In this document: positions 1-11,317 of the stretch, piece by piece
Layout of the letters: the number at the start of each line of letters is the position of its first letter
Numbering within the stretch: the first letter of the stretch is position 1
Assembly: GCA_002245135.1 (NCBI GenBank)
Contig: NGBS01000077.1
Coordinates: 1-24,816 of the forward strand
DNA: 24,816 nucleotides
Reading direction: 5' to 3'
Source: Proteromonas lacertae
Lineage: Eukaryota; Sar; Bigyra; Opalinata; Proteromonadidae
The notes under the pieces: model-generated
Seen by the model: the letters and a program-made list of their open reading frames with translations, nothing else
Told to the model about the DNA's origin: nothing
The model's database searches: none
Translations under genes and position numbers: made by a program

Positions 1-2252
1 ATATTATTATAGGATGATGGTTAGAGAGTGTTACAAAACATTTATAAAGATATAATAAAAACACTTTTGAATTGCAGAGATGTTTGTAATAAGAACGATA
101 ATAATTTTTTTCCTCAATGTTGTTTTCTCATATATGGCAACAAGAAGATAGGTAAGACTACCTTATGGTATTATTTGTCATATATTTTCAAAGAAGAAAA
201 AGCATTTAATGATTATGACATTATAGCAATTATTAGTGGAGGTAATACAAATAAACAAACGTGTTTCGTAAAAAAATCAGAGAAAATGAATATAGAAGAA
301 TGAATGATATACCAATTAAAAGAAAAGATCATCCTACAATCATTATTAGTGATAATGAATGCATTCGTGAAGATGAATTCAGCCAAGATACAATAATTAT
401 CTTGATATCATCACCTAATTCAGAGAAATATAAGATATTTCGAAATAAGAGACAACCTATTCAATTTTATATTCCTCCATTTAAAGGTGATGAGTTGAAA
501 GACATATTAAAATATTATGGATATAGCAGTGATTTAGATTTAAAGAAAGCAATAGATTTTGGTGGAAATATAGCACATGCAATAAACAGTAAGAATGGAA
601 TAATAATAGTAAATGTAATTATAAAACAAAAGAATTATCTGTATATTTACCAGATAAATACGATGAAGATTTCTTTATTATGATACAGAATGTTATAATA
701 TTATTCCAACCAAATTAAAATATCAGTCAGATTTATTAAAGAATCTAATGCCTTTATATAGATACAAAATGCAGATGAAATCAAACAATTAGTTAGAGAG
801 TTTGAAAGATACAGAATTGAACTATTCTTTAAAAAATTTGCCATTATTTTCTAAAGACAAAGGTAATAGAATTGGCTAGAATAGATAAAACAGTGATATT
901 AGAAACAATAAATGGAATAGAAAGAAATCTTATAGACATTTTAAATGAAGATCTTAGTTTAAGTAAAACATGGTATATAGAATTCAGTTTGAATAAAAAC
1001 TTTCCTGCCATCGACAGTTGTTTTATAGATAAAAGTTCAATTTTTGGTGTTCAGATAACAGTTTCATCAACACATAAAACCAAAAGTAATGTGATAGTGT
1101 TTTTTACTGTATATATATAATAATTAATATAATAATTAGATGTTATTTAATAAATATAAGGAAAAAATTATTGAAAAATTGATGGAGAGTTATAATAAAT
1201 ATAAAACATCAGAAAATGAAAATGAGATAGATGATATTTCTACATCTCTATATAACTTTGGATATATTCCTGATAGTGAAAGAAATGAATTAGTAAAAGA
1301 TAATGATGAAAAAACCAAATTAGAGTTTTATGTATAATATATATAATATAATATTTAAAAAATAGTATTTGGTTAATGAGATCAAGAAAAGAAAAAATAT
1401 ACCAGAAGAAGTCAAGAACTTCATTAAAAATAATGAAGATTTAACGAATGAATTTCTTGATGAAAAATTAATTAAAGAGGAAAATGATATATATAAGAGA
1501 AAAAAGAAAGTCAAAAGCTCAAAGAAGATAATGAAACAGAAAATATTAATAAACCTAAAAGGATAATAAGATTAAAAGATGTTATATTACAAAAAGAAAT
1601 ACAATTAGATTCAATTAAATCATTCAATAGTGATATTAAAAGTAAGTTGATAGAATTAGGAAAGATCAATGATAATTGTATGAAATTAATGAATGATTTA
1701 AATGATTATCTGTATGATTGTTCAATTAATTCAGAAGATTATGATTGTAAAATTATTGAAGTATATATATATATATATACTATTATTTGATAGGCTATTA
1801 AGAGCGAGTTAAAAAAGAAAGAAAAAATGGATATAGAATCGAAATTAAAATATACTAATCCAATATTCCCAATTTATTTTTGTGTATATAATCATAAAAA
1901 GATAACTACTGGAATTGATGCTAGCAGTCCAAATTTTGATGATTATGAACCATTTATATATGAAATGAATGAAACAATGAATGAAATATACGATTGGAAA
2001 AATATACCCTATGCTGAAAAAGATCAAATAATATATCGAAGATGTCTAAGATTGAAGTTTAATACTCATACTATTACAGATGATTTTCTTGAAAAGTTTA
2101 AAGATGAAAAAATAGAAGATAAAATGTTTATATTTGAAAAAGAAGCTTTTTCAGAAAGTTCAATAAAAGAACATATGAAAGAAGAAGATAAAAGTAAAAA
2201 GGGTAATATTAATATACCAAATCAAATAAATAATAATGTACAATTCAAATAA
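1..2252 (+). pseudogene. Crinkler/RHS-type P-loop NTPase with nuclease-like domain, 5'-partial, broken
   Basis: This is a relic of the Crinkler/RHS effector family, running in from before the window. Its parts in order are: a VRECYK motif at about 17-40, which in this family precedes the ATPase; a Walker A loop GNKKIGKTT at about 136-162; an ISSPN..KY stretch at about 405-435, matching the family's SSPD..Y motif; and a nuclease-like segment at 872-1108 with FPAID followed by VQITVSSTHK, the D...QxT pattern of the family's REase-fold domain. Charged, lysine/glutamate-rich open segments continue to 2252, separated by candidate short introns of the window's usual GTAT...TAG type (1109-1139, 1332-1365, 1761-1793); whether they belong to the same gene is inferred. 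The copy looks broken in roughly three to five places and is treated as a fossil. Family assignment rests on remembered motifs and is fairly secure for the P-loop and nuclease parts, weak for the tail. Confidence 0.6.
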
Positions 2253-2276
2253 TAAAGCAGAAAAACACTTGAAGTA

Positions 2277-4401
2277 ATGTTAGAAGATTTACGTAAAAAT
2301 CCTTTTCCACCTAGAAAAATCCATCTAAGCGATGAGAGTAATGAAAATGAAAACAAAGAGAAAAGTCGTTCAAGTATTTATTATTATTATTTATTTATTT
2401 ATTTAGAAGTTGATTCATTATGTAAAATTTTTGGTGAAAATTCCCTTTAATTAATGGAAATGAAATATATATAAATTGTAAAGTATTTCAGTATCCTAAA
2501 CAAGTAGTGTATGTTAGAGAGTCATACAAACAACTATGGAATTATTTCAGAATTACTATTAAATTTGAATTATTTAATTAAATCATTTAAAGATGATGAT
2601 GATAATAATAATGAAAAAGAAGAAGAAAATGATGATGAGGAGGAGGAAAAAGAAGAAGATAATACCAATTTTAATAATATAGATATTATAAATAAAGATA
2701 CCACAAGAAAGAGAAGCAGATATTCAACAAAATGAACAAGAAATAGAAAAAGATAAAAACAAAACAACAGAACAGTTAATAGAAGAATATAAGAACAAAT
2801 TGAAAGAGTGTATATTAGAAATGAAAAAGAATAAAATAATAACTAATGAAGAAAGTAAAAATGGAGAAATTTTCCTGCTTAGAAGCAATCCTGGTCTAGG
2901 TAAATCATCCTTTATCATCTATTTTCTCTGTAAGTTATTTTATTTTAAAGATCAGCTTAAATATTTAGGTAAAAAGAAATCATTAAATGTATTAGTGTAT
3001 AAGAATAGTCATAATAATACATGTGTCATATATAAACTTTGCAATAATGGTAAGTTGAAGAGAACGGATAATGAAATAGCTGATATTGTAATATCAGATT
3101 CATATAATTACATTAGAGCTGAAGATGAACATCTTCTTGAACTTTATATTAGTTCACCAGATATGAAAAGTTATGAAAATTTTTTTAATAATGATAGTAA
3201 TAATAGTAAATGTTTATATTTAGATGTATTTTCTCCAGAAGAAACAACTGACTGGATTACAAAATGTTTACCTGAGAATTTTGGCCAATATATTAAAGAT
3301 AATCATATATCAGAAAAATATGGATTTGTTCCACGCCATATTTACTTTGATGCTATTTATAAATTATACTATAACAGAAGTTATTGGAAAGAAATTTATA
3401 GTAAAGGTATAAATATTGTGATAGGCAATCTTGGGTTTGTAGACTTCATAAAAAAGTATATAATCCCATGTAAAGATAGTTATTACAAAATATCTGAACT
3501 TCTAAAGTTTGATATTAATTTATGTCATTTTATAATAAAATATTCATATATTAACATTTTTAAAATAGCCGATTATGAAATGAACTTTATATCAAATGAA
3601 GTAATAAATTATATGTTCAATTCAATCAGACATACATCTAAAATAGATGAAATAAATATAATTAGATATATATTCTATAAATCACTTAGAACTGAATATG
3701 ATAATCCAGCGTATAGATTATTGTTTCAAGAATTAGTATGGTGCAAATGTATGTATTATACAGATAGTTTAATATGTGCAGAAATTAACAAAAGAACAAG
3801 TAATAACACAAATGAAAAAGGGTTGAATATAATACCTATTACAAATGATAATTTGATAGAATTCAACGATATATTCAATTGTCCAATTTATTCTACTAGT
3901 GTAAAAGGATACTATCTTCTTCTTTTAGAAACATTAGGAAATGGAGAGATGATTTATGTGATAAACAATTGCTTTATCCATGTCCATAATAGCAGAAATA
4001 AATGTCATGATAGAAATGGTATAATTTTATACGATAAACAAATCAAGTATATAATTACAAAAAGAATCAAATCGTTGATAAACAAATTAGAATGGAAAAC
4101 ATTTGAATTTATATGTGTTGTACCAGAAAAAGACGAAAAAACAGAAGGAAATGATGAAAATGGAATTATATATTTACATCCGAATAATTTTAAAGATATT
4201 GATATTATAATAAATTATCATAAAAGTATTTTAGGATATGATAACTATTATCATTCATATGGATTAGTTGAGAATAAGCAATATGTGAAAGATGAAACAT
4301 TGGATTCTTTTTCCAAAGTAGATAATTTAGAGGAAATGAAAGATAAAAATGATGATGAAAATTATATTCTTAAGATTGAATATGATAAATTTGAAGAGTA
4401 A
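2277..4401 (+). CDS. Crinkler/RHS-type P-loop NTPase, second tandem copy
   Basis: A second member of the Crinkler/RHS family directly follows the first. The 5' part (2277-2735) holds the family header: KIFGEN, then INGNEI, then QYPKQVVYVRESYKQL just before an acidic Asp/Glu/Asn-rich insert at about 2590-2665. The segment 2800-4401 is one open frame of 533 codons. It has Walker A SNPGLGKSS (about 2887-2913), YISSPDMKSYENF (about 3148-3186) and YGFVPRHIYF (about 3319-3348), matching the family's SSPD..Y and FGGVPRY motifs. The C-terminus has EFICVVPEK (about 4108-4134), like the hydrophobic VVP end of the family's nuclease domain, but I see no clear catalytic D...QxT, so the nuclease may be divergent or lost. 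A candidate 33-nt intron lies at 2374-2406. The header looks interrupted in one or two places, so the copy may be damaged. Such proteins pair a STAND-like ATPase with a nuclease effector; function here is inferred from family only. Confidence 0.65.
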
Positions 4402-4679
4402 GGTAATAATCATTAACATTTATCAAAAATAAATAATAAATATGATTGAAAATAACATTTATATTATACTGCATTGGTTTATAATTCATATATGTTTGAT
4501 TAAAAATCGAAAAACAATATTATATACATAAAAAATCATCCATTGAAACAGGATGGCGTTTGTTTAAGATTTTATCATTTTAACAGTTTTGGAAGGTAGG
4601 TTATTATTTTCATGTAGAGTATTATATTAATAATAAAAACAAGAATATATAATTCATAACTTTTATTATATAATAATGT
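4402..4679. other. Convergent intergenic spacer
   Basis: This AT-rich spacer lies between the convergent second Crinkler/RHS gene and the large minus-strand gene. I see no gene in it. It carries 17 bases (4539-4555) identical to an exon of the aminotransferase at 10856-10872, possibly a tiny paralogue remnant or chance. Confidence 0.5.
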
Positions 4680-7600
4680 TTAATATAATGATGATGTTTG
4701 AGGGAAAGTGTTAGGTTTTACACATTGTTCATCCTGTGTTGATGGTAAAATATATTTTTCTTGCGGCTCAGTTTGTGATTGATGAATATTTTGACTATGC
4801 TGATAGATATGTTGTTGTTGTTGAGGAATATATTGTTGTGATTGTCGAAGTATATATTGTTGCTGTTGAATATTCTGTTGTTGTGGTTGTAATGTAAATG
4901 ATGACTGCGGTTCAGAATTAGGTAATGGTAAATTTAAATCACCACTATTATATTGATTAACCTGCAAATGTTGATGTAGCTGCCTCTTTGAATCTTTAAT
5001 AGCTAAATTTATCGAAGATTCAAATGTGTAAAAATTATCTAATTCTTTATGACATTTTTTCATAACATTACTTTGTATAACATTTCCAAAATTATTACCT
5101 TTAATATTATCTTTGTCATTTAAATATCTATTTAACTCTTTGCAATACTCTTTACATTCCTCAGATTTGTTATAATCATTTAGCAAATTAGAATCAGGAA
5201 AAATAAAATCTTCAATTTTCATTTGTACTAAAATTGTATGATTCAGAAATTTGTCAATATTTAACTCTTCATTAACATATAAGAAATATTTGTTCTTTAT
5301 CTCCGATAAATGAATAGATAAATATAACAACGATTTATTAATTACATCATAAAAATCAATTAAGCTACCATTCTCACATTTCCATTTTTTGTTAGATTCT
5401 CGAATGTAATTAATTGAAGTATATCCACAATCATAAGATATTGCTGATAAAATGAATTCTTTTTCATTATATTTGATTGTTTCATCAGGAATAATCAACT
5501 ATAAAAATTAATCAAATTAATATATACTTCTTTTTCTAGTTTAATAACAAAGCAATTATCTAAATCATATGTCATTTTGGTATTTGTCTTTTGAGATTTA
5601 AGATAATTTTCTATATAATGATAGGTAACATACTGTCTTTCCTTTTTGATGTTTTTATCTTCATATTCATTTTTATCATGTACATCATAATAATTATGAC
5701 TATTAACTACATTAACATTTGAGCCTTTTATATTGCTAAATAAATCCTAATTTTACATTACAATTAAATATATTTATACATAATTATGATTATCACCACC
5801 AAAGATACATTTCTTTTTTATTATATCTACTCCAAACAATGCTTCATTGTTATTCTTATCCAAGTAATATTGACTAAATAAACATTCACCATAAGCTAAA
5901 TCATTAATGAAACTTATTCAAGTCATGCAAATAAAATGATATAATATAGACAATAGAAATAACAACTTTCATCTCTTGAAAATAGCCATTTTAAAAGACT
6001 ATAATCACTTTTCCATAAATATAAAACTTGAAAATCATTTACTTGTTTAATAGAAGTAATTCTAATAACATTATTTTCATTTTTATCTGATTTATATTCT
6101 GATGACAAACCAAATGGCATTTCAATTTCATTTTTTCCAGATGGTTTAAATGCTTCTTTAAGTCTTTCCATTATTAATAATCCATATTTGTTTTTTGTAA
6201 AGTGAAATCCTTTTATTCGATTATCTATTGGATGAAAGAACATATGCGTTTCTTTATTATATTTACATATATATCCAATCAATTTACCATAGGAAGAACT
6301 TTCAGCTAAACATTTATACTTATATTCTGAATCAAATTTGAATAGATTAGAATTATACACAGTATTGCTATTAAACGTTATACTATTCTTCGCATTTTCA
6401 GAGAAAGAGAAATATGTTATTCTTTTATCATTTTCTTCATTTGAGAAAGACTTATTTGGATAACATAAATGGTATGGATGGTCAAGAGTTACATATAGAG
6501 ATAAACCATTCTGACATAAACCTACTTTTTTATATAAATTCTTTCTTAAACCACATTTTTCTGGTTTTAAATCATCTGTTAATACTAATAAATTCGTTAT
6601 TATTACGTCATTTTCATCACAATAATAATACATTTTCTTCTATTAAATAAAAGTGAGAAAAATACATTCAAAAAATTGAATGATTTATATCCATATTCAT
6701 TATTCTTTTCTTTTGTTATTCTTGTAATAGGAAACAATGATCCATCTTTAGAATCACGAGATACACAAAGATATATCTCTTAAAACAAGTATTAAAGAAA
6801 ATTAATAATCATTACAATAAAAAGAAAGGATATGTTCTTTTCATTACAATAAACAATTTCATAATTGCCTTTATAATCATTCTAATTCACTATATTCTAA
6901 TAACATATACAAAAGGAATTGTAAAGATTTCATATATTGGATCATAATGAAGTGATGATTCATCCATCTCTATAATTTCATTGGTATATTTTCCATTCTT
7001 TTTATAGTTGAATACATGCTTTATTTGATTAAAATTCATCAATAGTTTGATTGGATTCATCTATTATTATTCATTAAAACAATAGCATACTTTTGGATTA
7101 TAATCTTTTATGAATTGTTTAATGAAAATATCTGAAAAATTCGATATTCCATTTTCACTAATTCCACAAATGTAACTGATTAATATTCTTACTATATAAA
7201 CTATAATAATAACAATAATACACGGATTATCTCTTTCTTCTATAGAATTTATAATACATGATAGAATAATATTCAAAACAATCACAAAATTCTTTGTATC
7301 TTCTATACTATTCTGAGGTATATAAGGAATTATTCTACTATATGTAACAATATCATTTTCTTTATTATATAAATCATGATAATTATCATCATTTCTATAA
7401 CATTGGATAAATACTCCATTTTTATCAATAATAGTATGTATTTCCATCACAAGTATAATAATATGATTTTTCACATTCTATCATTGGCAGATGCATATTT
7501 AAATTATTGAAATGAATTGATGAAACAACAATATCTATTTATATAATATTAAGGAAATACAATTGGTAAATGAAATACTTTAAAAAGATATATTTTCTAC

Positions 7601-9594
7601 TAGAACTATTTCCATATTATTCAAATCACAATAATAATTACTTGAACTCTCTGATTTTTCATGTTTTGAATGTTGATTATTAATTGATATATTCTCAATT
7701 ACATTATTGGATGAAGCATTTATAGTCATTAACTTCACTTTTCTCAAATCCATCTCAAATCTCATCTTTACTTGTTTGTATTCTTCTTTTTCTTTGTATA
7801 TCATTTCTATGTCAATTGTATTAATTTTAAATTGAATCTATTCATTCTATACAAACACAATGATATACATATCTAATATTATCATTAAAATGTACAGAGT
7901 TGCTAGTTTTTTCTTTACCTCCGTAATTAATCTTCAGATTATTTTCTACTCTATTAACTATTATTTTCATCATTTTTTCATTATTGTTCATTAATGATTT
8001 CTATTTCATTATATTTATGATAATATATACATCTAAATCTATTGTTATTATTTTCCATCCATCATTAAGTTTTAACTGTATATCTATTGTTTCTGATGGA
8101 TCTATATGTGGTATTATGTAATTATTATTATGATATAGTATTCTATCATATCCTCTTGTAACTGGAATATCTCGCAAATCCACACCTTCAAATTCTAATG
8201 CTTTATTCTTTTTACTAAACATTATTTCTAAATGATTCTTTTCTTTACCAATATCTGTTAATAAACAAGAATGAATAAGTGGATATTCTGATTTATCTTT
8301 TATTTTTAATCCAAATAATATTCCATTATATTTATATCCAATTGACATTTTCATTTTTTCACTCTTTATGGTAATTTCACATCTATATGATTCACTTTCT
8401 TTGATTAATGAACTGGTAAAATCCATATTATTGTTTTCTTTAGCATCTAACAGTAAGTTTTCATTATGGAATATTATATCCCATTTATCTGCGTGAAGTA
8501 ATATTGATTCTTCTTCTACATTATTTGGGATTATGTAAAATGATATTTCTATTTCTTCTGAAAAGTCTATTTCTTTGGATGTTTCTAAATAGAAACTTTC
8601 ATCTATTAATTTACATTACAATCATTATATATATATATATATATATATATATACTAAATATCAAACACTTTGTCAATGAATCTCTAACTATATTCCATGT
8701 AATTTCTGCATTATAAGCTAATAGAAAATCATTCTTCCAATAACATTCTTCATCATTACAAAACAGAAGATTCACTTTCATTATTTTATCCTATTACAAC
8801 AGTTATATATATATGTATATATATATATATACATCTTTATTTCTATAATAATAATAATCATTCAGTTGATATGCTGATATTTCTCTTTCTGTTATTTTTA
8901 TTGTTTTGATATTTACTTTCTCATCACTATCATAAACATCTATTCTACTACCATTATTGTTATAAATACCGCTTCCTTTATAATTCATGTCAATTTGACG
9001 AAATTGAATTTCTGTTGGTATATTAGTCTATAAATAGTAAGAAATAATATACAATCGACTTAAAAACATTGAAAATTTTTATATATTCTGTAGAAGGTAG
9101 GTAATAAGACAAATGAGTTACTATTGAAGCTATAGTAGATCTAAAATCTTCATTAATTTTTATTTTGCTTTTGAATCTTTTAATAATGTCATATATATCA
9201 TATAACAGATCAATTAACAATTCTATCCGATCATGCGGAAATGGGAAGGGAGATTGCAATAGAAAGTCAATTGCAGCATAATAATTTTCAATCTTTGATA
9301 TATTCTCACATAGCTCATCATTACCTTTTTGTAACTCCCTAATCTTTGAATAAAGGTAATTTGTGACAGTTGTTGTGTATTTGCTTATTAATTCTATTTG
9401 TTGAAATTGTTCTAATTTTTCTATTAGGGATTGTACAGTTTTCAAAATCCTCTTATCTTCGTTTGAGCTAGCATAATTAAAGATTTTTTCTAGCCACTTT
9501 TCAGCTATTGTTTATAGTATAAACAGGGATGAAATATACCTTCTGATTTATCTAAATAAACACTTTGCATTTTATTTCCATAGACATTAGACAT
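4680..9594 (-). CDS. Large multi-exon gene of unknown function, Gln-rich C-terminus
   Basis: I do not recognise this protein. A chain of exons joined by short introns supports one gene of roughly 1,400-1,500 residues. Placed exons are 9594-9540, 9504-9053, 9027-8833, 8790-8655, 8602-8031, 8000-7869, then from 7837; near the end, 5746-5528 and 5498-4680. The intervening introns (9539-9505, 9052-9028, 8832-8791, 8654-8603, 8030-8001, 7868-7838, 5779-5747, 5527-5499) keep the frame and end in TAG. The N-terminal ~170 residues look helical/coiled-coil. The middle is beta-rich with alternating polar and hydrophobic residues. The tail (about 4910-4790) is rich in Gln, with QQQ runs. The segment around 5570-5330 (LIIPDETIKY, then FILSAISYDCGY, NYI, KKW) weakly recalls the end of a USP/UCH fold without its catalytic His, a guess only. 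Oddities: a +1 frame change near 7420, and unresolved junctions near 7600, 6800 and 5900, the last resembling a splice acceptor AATAG spoiled by one extra base. Confidence 0.6.
8626..8653. repeat. (TA)14 microsatellite inside an intron
   Basis: A perfect 28-bp TA run fills most of the 52-nt intron 8654-8603 of the large minus-strand gene, starting at its splice donor. Confidence 0.9.
8804..8831. repeat. Imperfect (TA)n run inside an intron
   Basis: A TA-rich run with one interruption lies inside the 42-nt intron 8832-8791 of the large minus-strand gene. Confidence 0.85.
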
Positions 9595-9701
9595 TTGTAA
9601 ATTGTTTTTTTAGGCATATGTAAATATTTTTTTACATATAGAATATATAACAAAATCTCACTAACAATATCAATCAATTAATTAATATCATCATTATTTA
9701 A

Positions 9702-10236
9702 TCACAATTCTTGTATAGCTTTCTTAAATCTCTCCATTCCAGCTTTCAATATCTCAATATCAGTATAATAAGAATAAACAAGTCTAAAGAATCCAGGTTG
9801 TTTAGAAATAAAAGCTTCACCTGGTCCAAGAATTAATTTTCTGTTTAAGAAATAATTATATAATTCTCTTTCACTTTCAAATGTATTATTCTTTAAATAT
9901 TTTCTTAAATCAATCCAAACGAAGAATGTTGAATCACCTTTAACATAAGGAACTCCAATTTCACTCAAAGATTCTTCCATTATTCTTCGAGCATTCTTCA
10001 AACTTTCTCTACTCTTTATTAAATAATCATCTAAAAATACTTTATCATTTAAGATCTATTAAATTATATTAATATAATAGATTATACATTCATTAAAAGA
10101 ACTTGAGTTTGGTTTGATACATTTTGAAATGTTCCAACATTATCAAATGTATTTATTACGGCTTTATTATTACTGTATAAGTAACCACATCGAAATCCGC
10201 TCAAACCAAAATCTTTGGAAAATGAACCAATCTAAT

Positions 10237-10273
<37 letters not shown>

Positions 10274-11179
10274 GTACGATATGAATATAATCTCCCATTC
10301 CCTCTTTGCCAGCTACTTCACTTACACTGTGAAATAAATTCTCAAATGGATCTTTCTATTAACATAAATAAGCAAATAAATATACAATTAAACCAAATGA
10401 AGCATTTGCATAATCTTCATCACAAATTAAATGTAATTTCTTTTCTTTACACCAATTGATTATTGCTTTTAATTCTTCCACTGTATAGGTTATACCAACT
10501 GGATTTAAGGGATTAACTAAGAATAATCCTTTGATTATTTCACCATTGTTTATTCCATTGTTATAACTTGTTTCTAATTGTTCTACACTCAAATGATAGC
10601 TATTTTGTTTATATTTTATTATCTATCTATCTATATATATTTATACTCAGATGGAATTGTATCAATTTCTAATATCTTCACTCCTGTTCGAAAAGAGAAA
10701 TCATTTGGTAAACCAGAATAATTTGGAGTTGGCACTATTCATATATAATAATTACAATGTATGTATATATACATAACATAGCATCTCCATCATCACACAA
10801 AGTAAACATTATACTGTTTATCGCACTAGCACTTCCTGCTAATACTACTACTTCGTCCATTGAAACAGGATGATGAGAATAATGGTCACTTATGAATCTA
10901 CTCATTGTTTCTAGAAATTGAGGTAATCCACGATTCATGGTGTAATTGCTGATTCCTTCAGGATACGTTTGAGATTTTGTCATCTTCTCTCTCAAAATAG
11001 GCCAACAGAGGTTGTTTTCAGCAACAGTAAAGTCAATGTAACCATTTGGATTATCAGGCAGAGAGACTTGATCAGAAAGCGCTTTTACATGATCAGCTAT
11101 GTAATATACTGATCTAAATGTTTTTAAAGCTCTAAAAAATGCATTATATCAGCATATACCTTTTCGAAATAGTCTGCAT
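9702..11179 (-). CDS. ACC-synthase-like class I/II PLP aminotransferase
   Basis: This gene encodes a PLP-dependent fold-type I enzyme of the 1-aminocyclopropane-1-carboxylate synthase-like subfamily. Exons are 11179-11160, 11131-10773, 10734-10647, 10599-10386, 10355-10278, 10231-10088 and 10055-9702. They join without any frame break into 418 residues, usual for the family. Motifs in order: FTVAENNLCW (family AENQL), LAGSASAINS, LPTPNYSGL, LVNPLNPVG with the PLP-contacting Asn, ICDEDYANASF with the Asp that pairs with the pyridine nitrogen, SFSKDFGLSGFRCG with the Schiff-base lysine at about residue 259, and FFRLVYSY with the carboxylate-binding Arg. Introns are 28-47 nt. ACS-like proteins outside plants often lack true ACC synthase activity and act as transaminases or C-S/C-N lyases, so the substrate is open. 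The stop is 107 bp upstream of the large gene's start on the same strand; no functional link is evident. Confidence 0.87.
10241..10270. repeat. (AT)15 microsatellite inside an aminotransferase intron
   Basis: A perfect 30-bp AT run occupies most of the 46-nt intron 10277-10232, just before the exon that carries the catalytic lysine. Confidence 0.9.
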
Positions 11180-11317
11180 GATAATGAAATAATGATATTT
11201 TGGACTGAATGAATTATGATTTCTATTTTATTTAACACAATCACTGAACAAACAACTCAACATATATACATAAACACAAGATAATTAAATCATCTACAAT
11301 TTGAAAAGGATAATATG

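Noticed and set aside
5330-5570. Firm call of an active ubiquitin-specific protease at the end of the large gene
   Set aside because: No GLxNxGxTCY box is visible anywhere in the gene and the GHY histidine is absent; likeness is too weak.
8504-8716. Plus-strand open frame of 70 codons
   Set aside because: It is antisense to exons and a TA-repeat intron of the large minus-strand gene and ends in repeat-coded Ile/Tyr runs.
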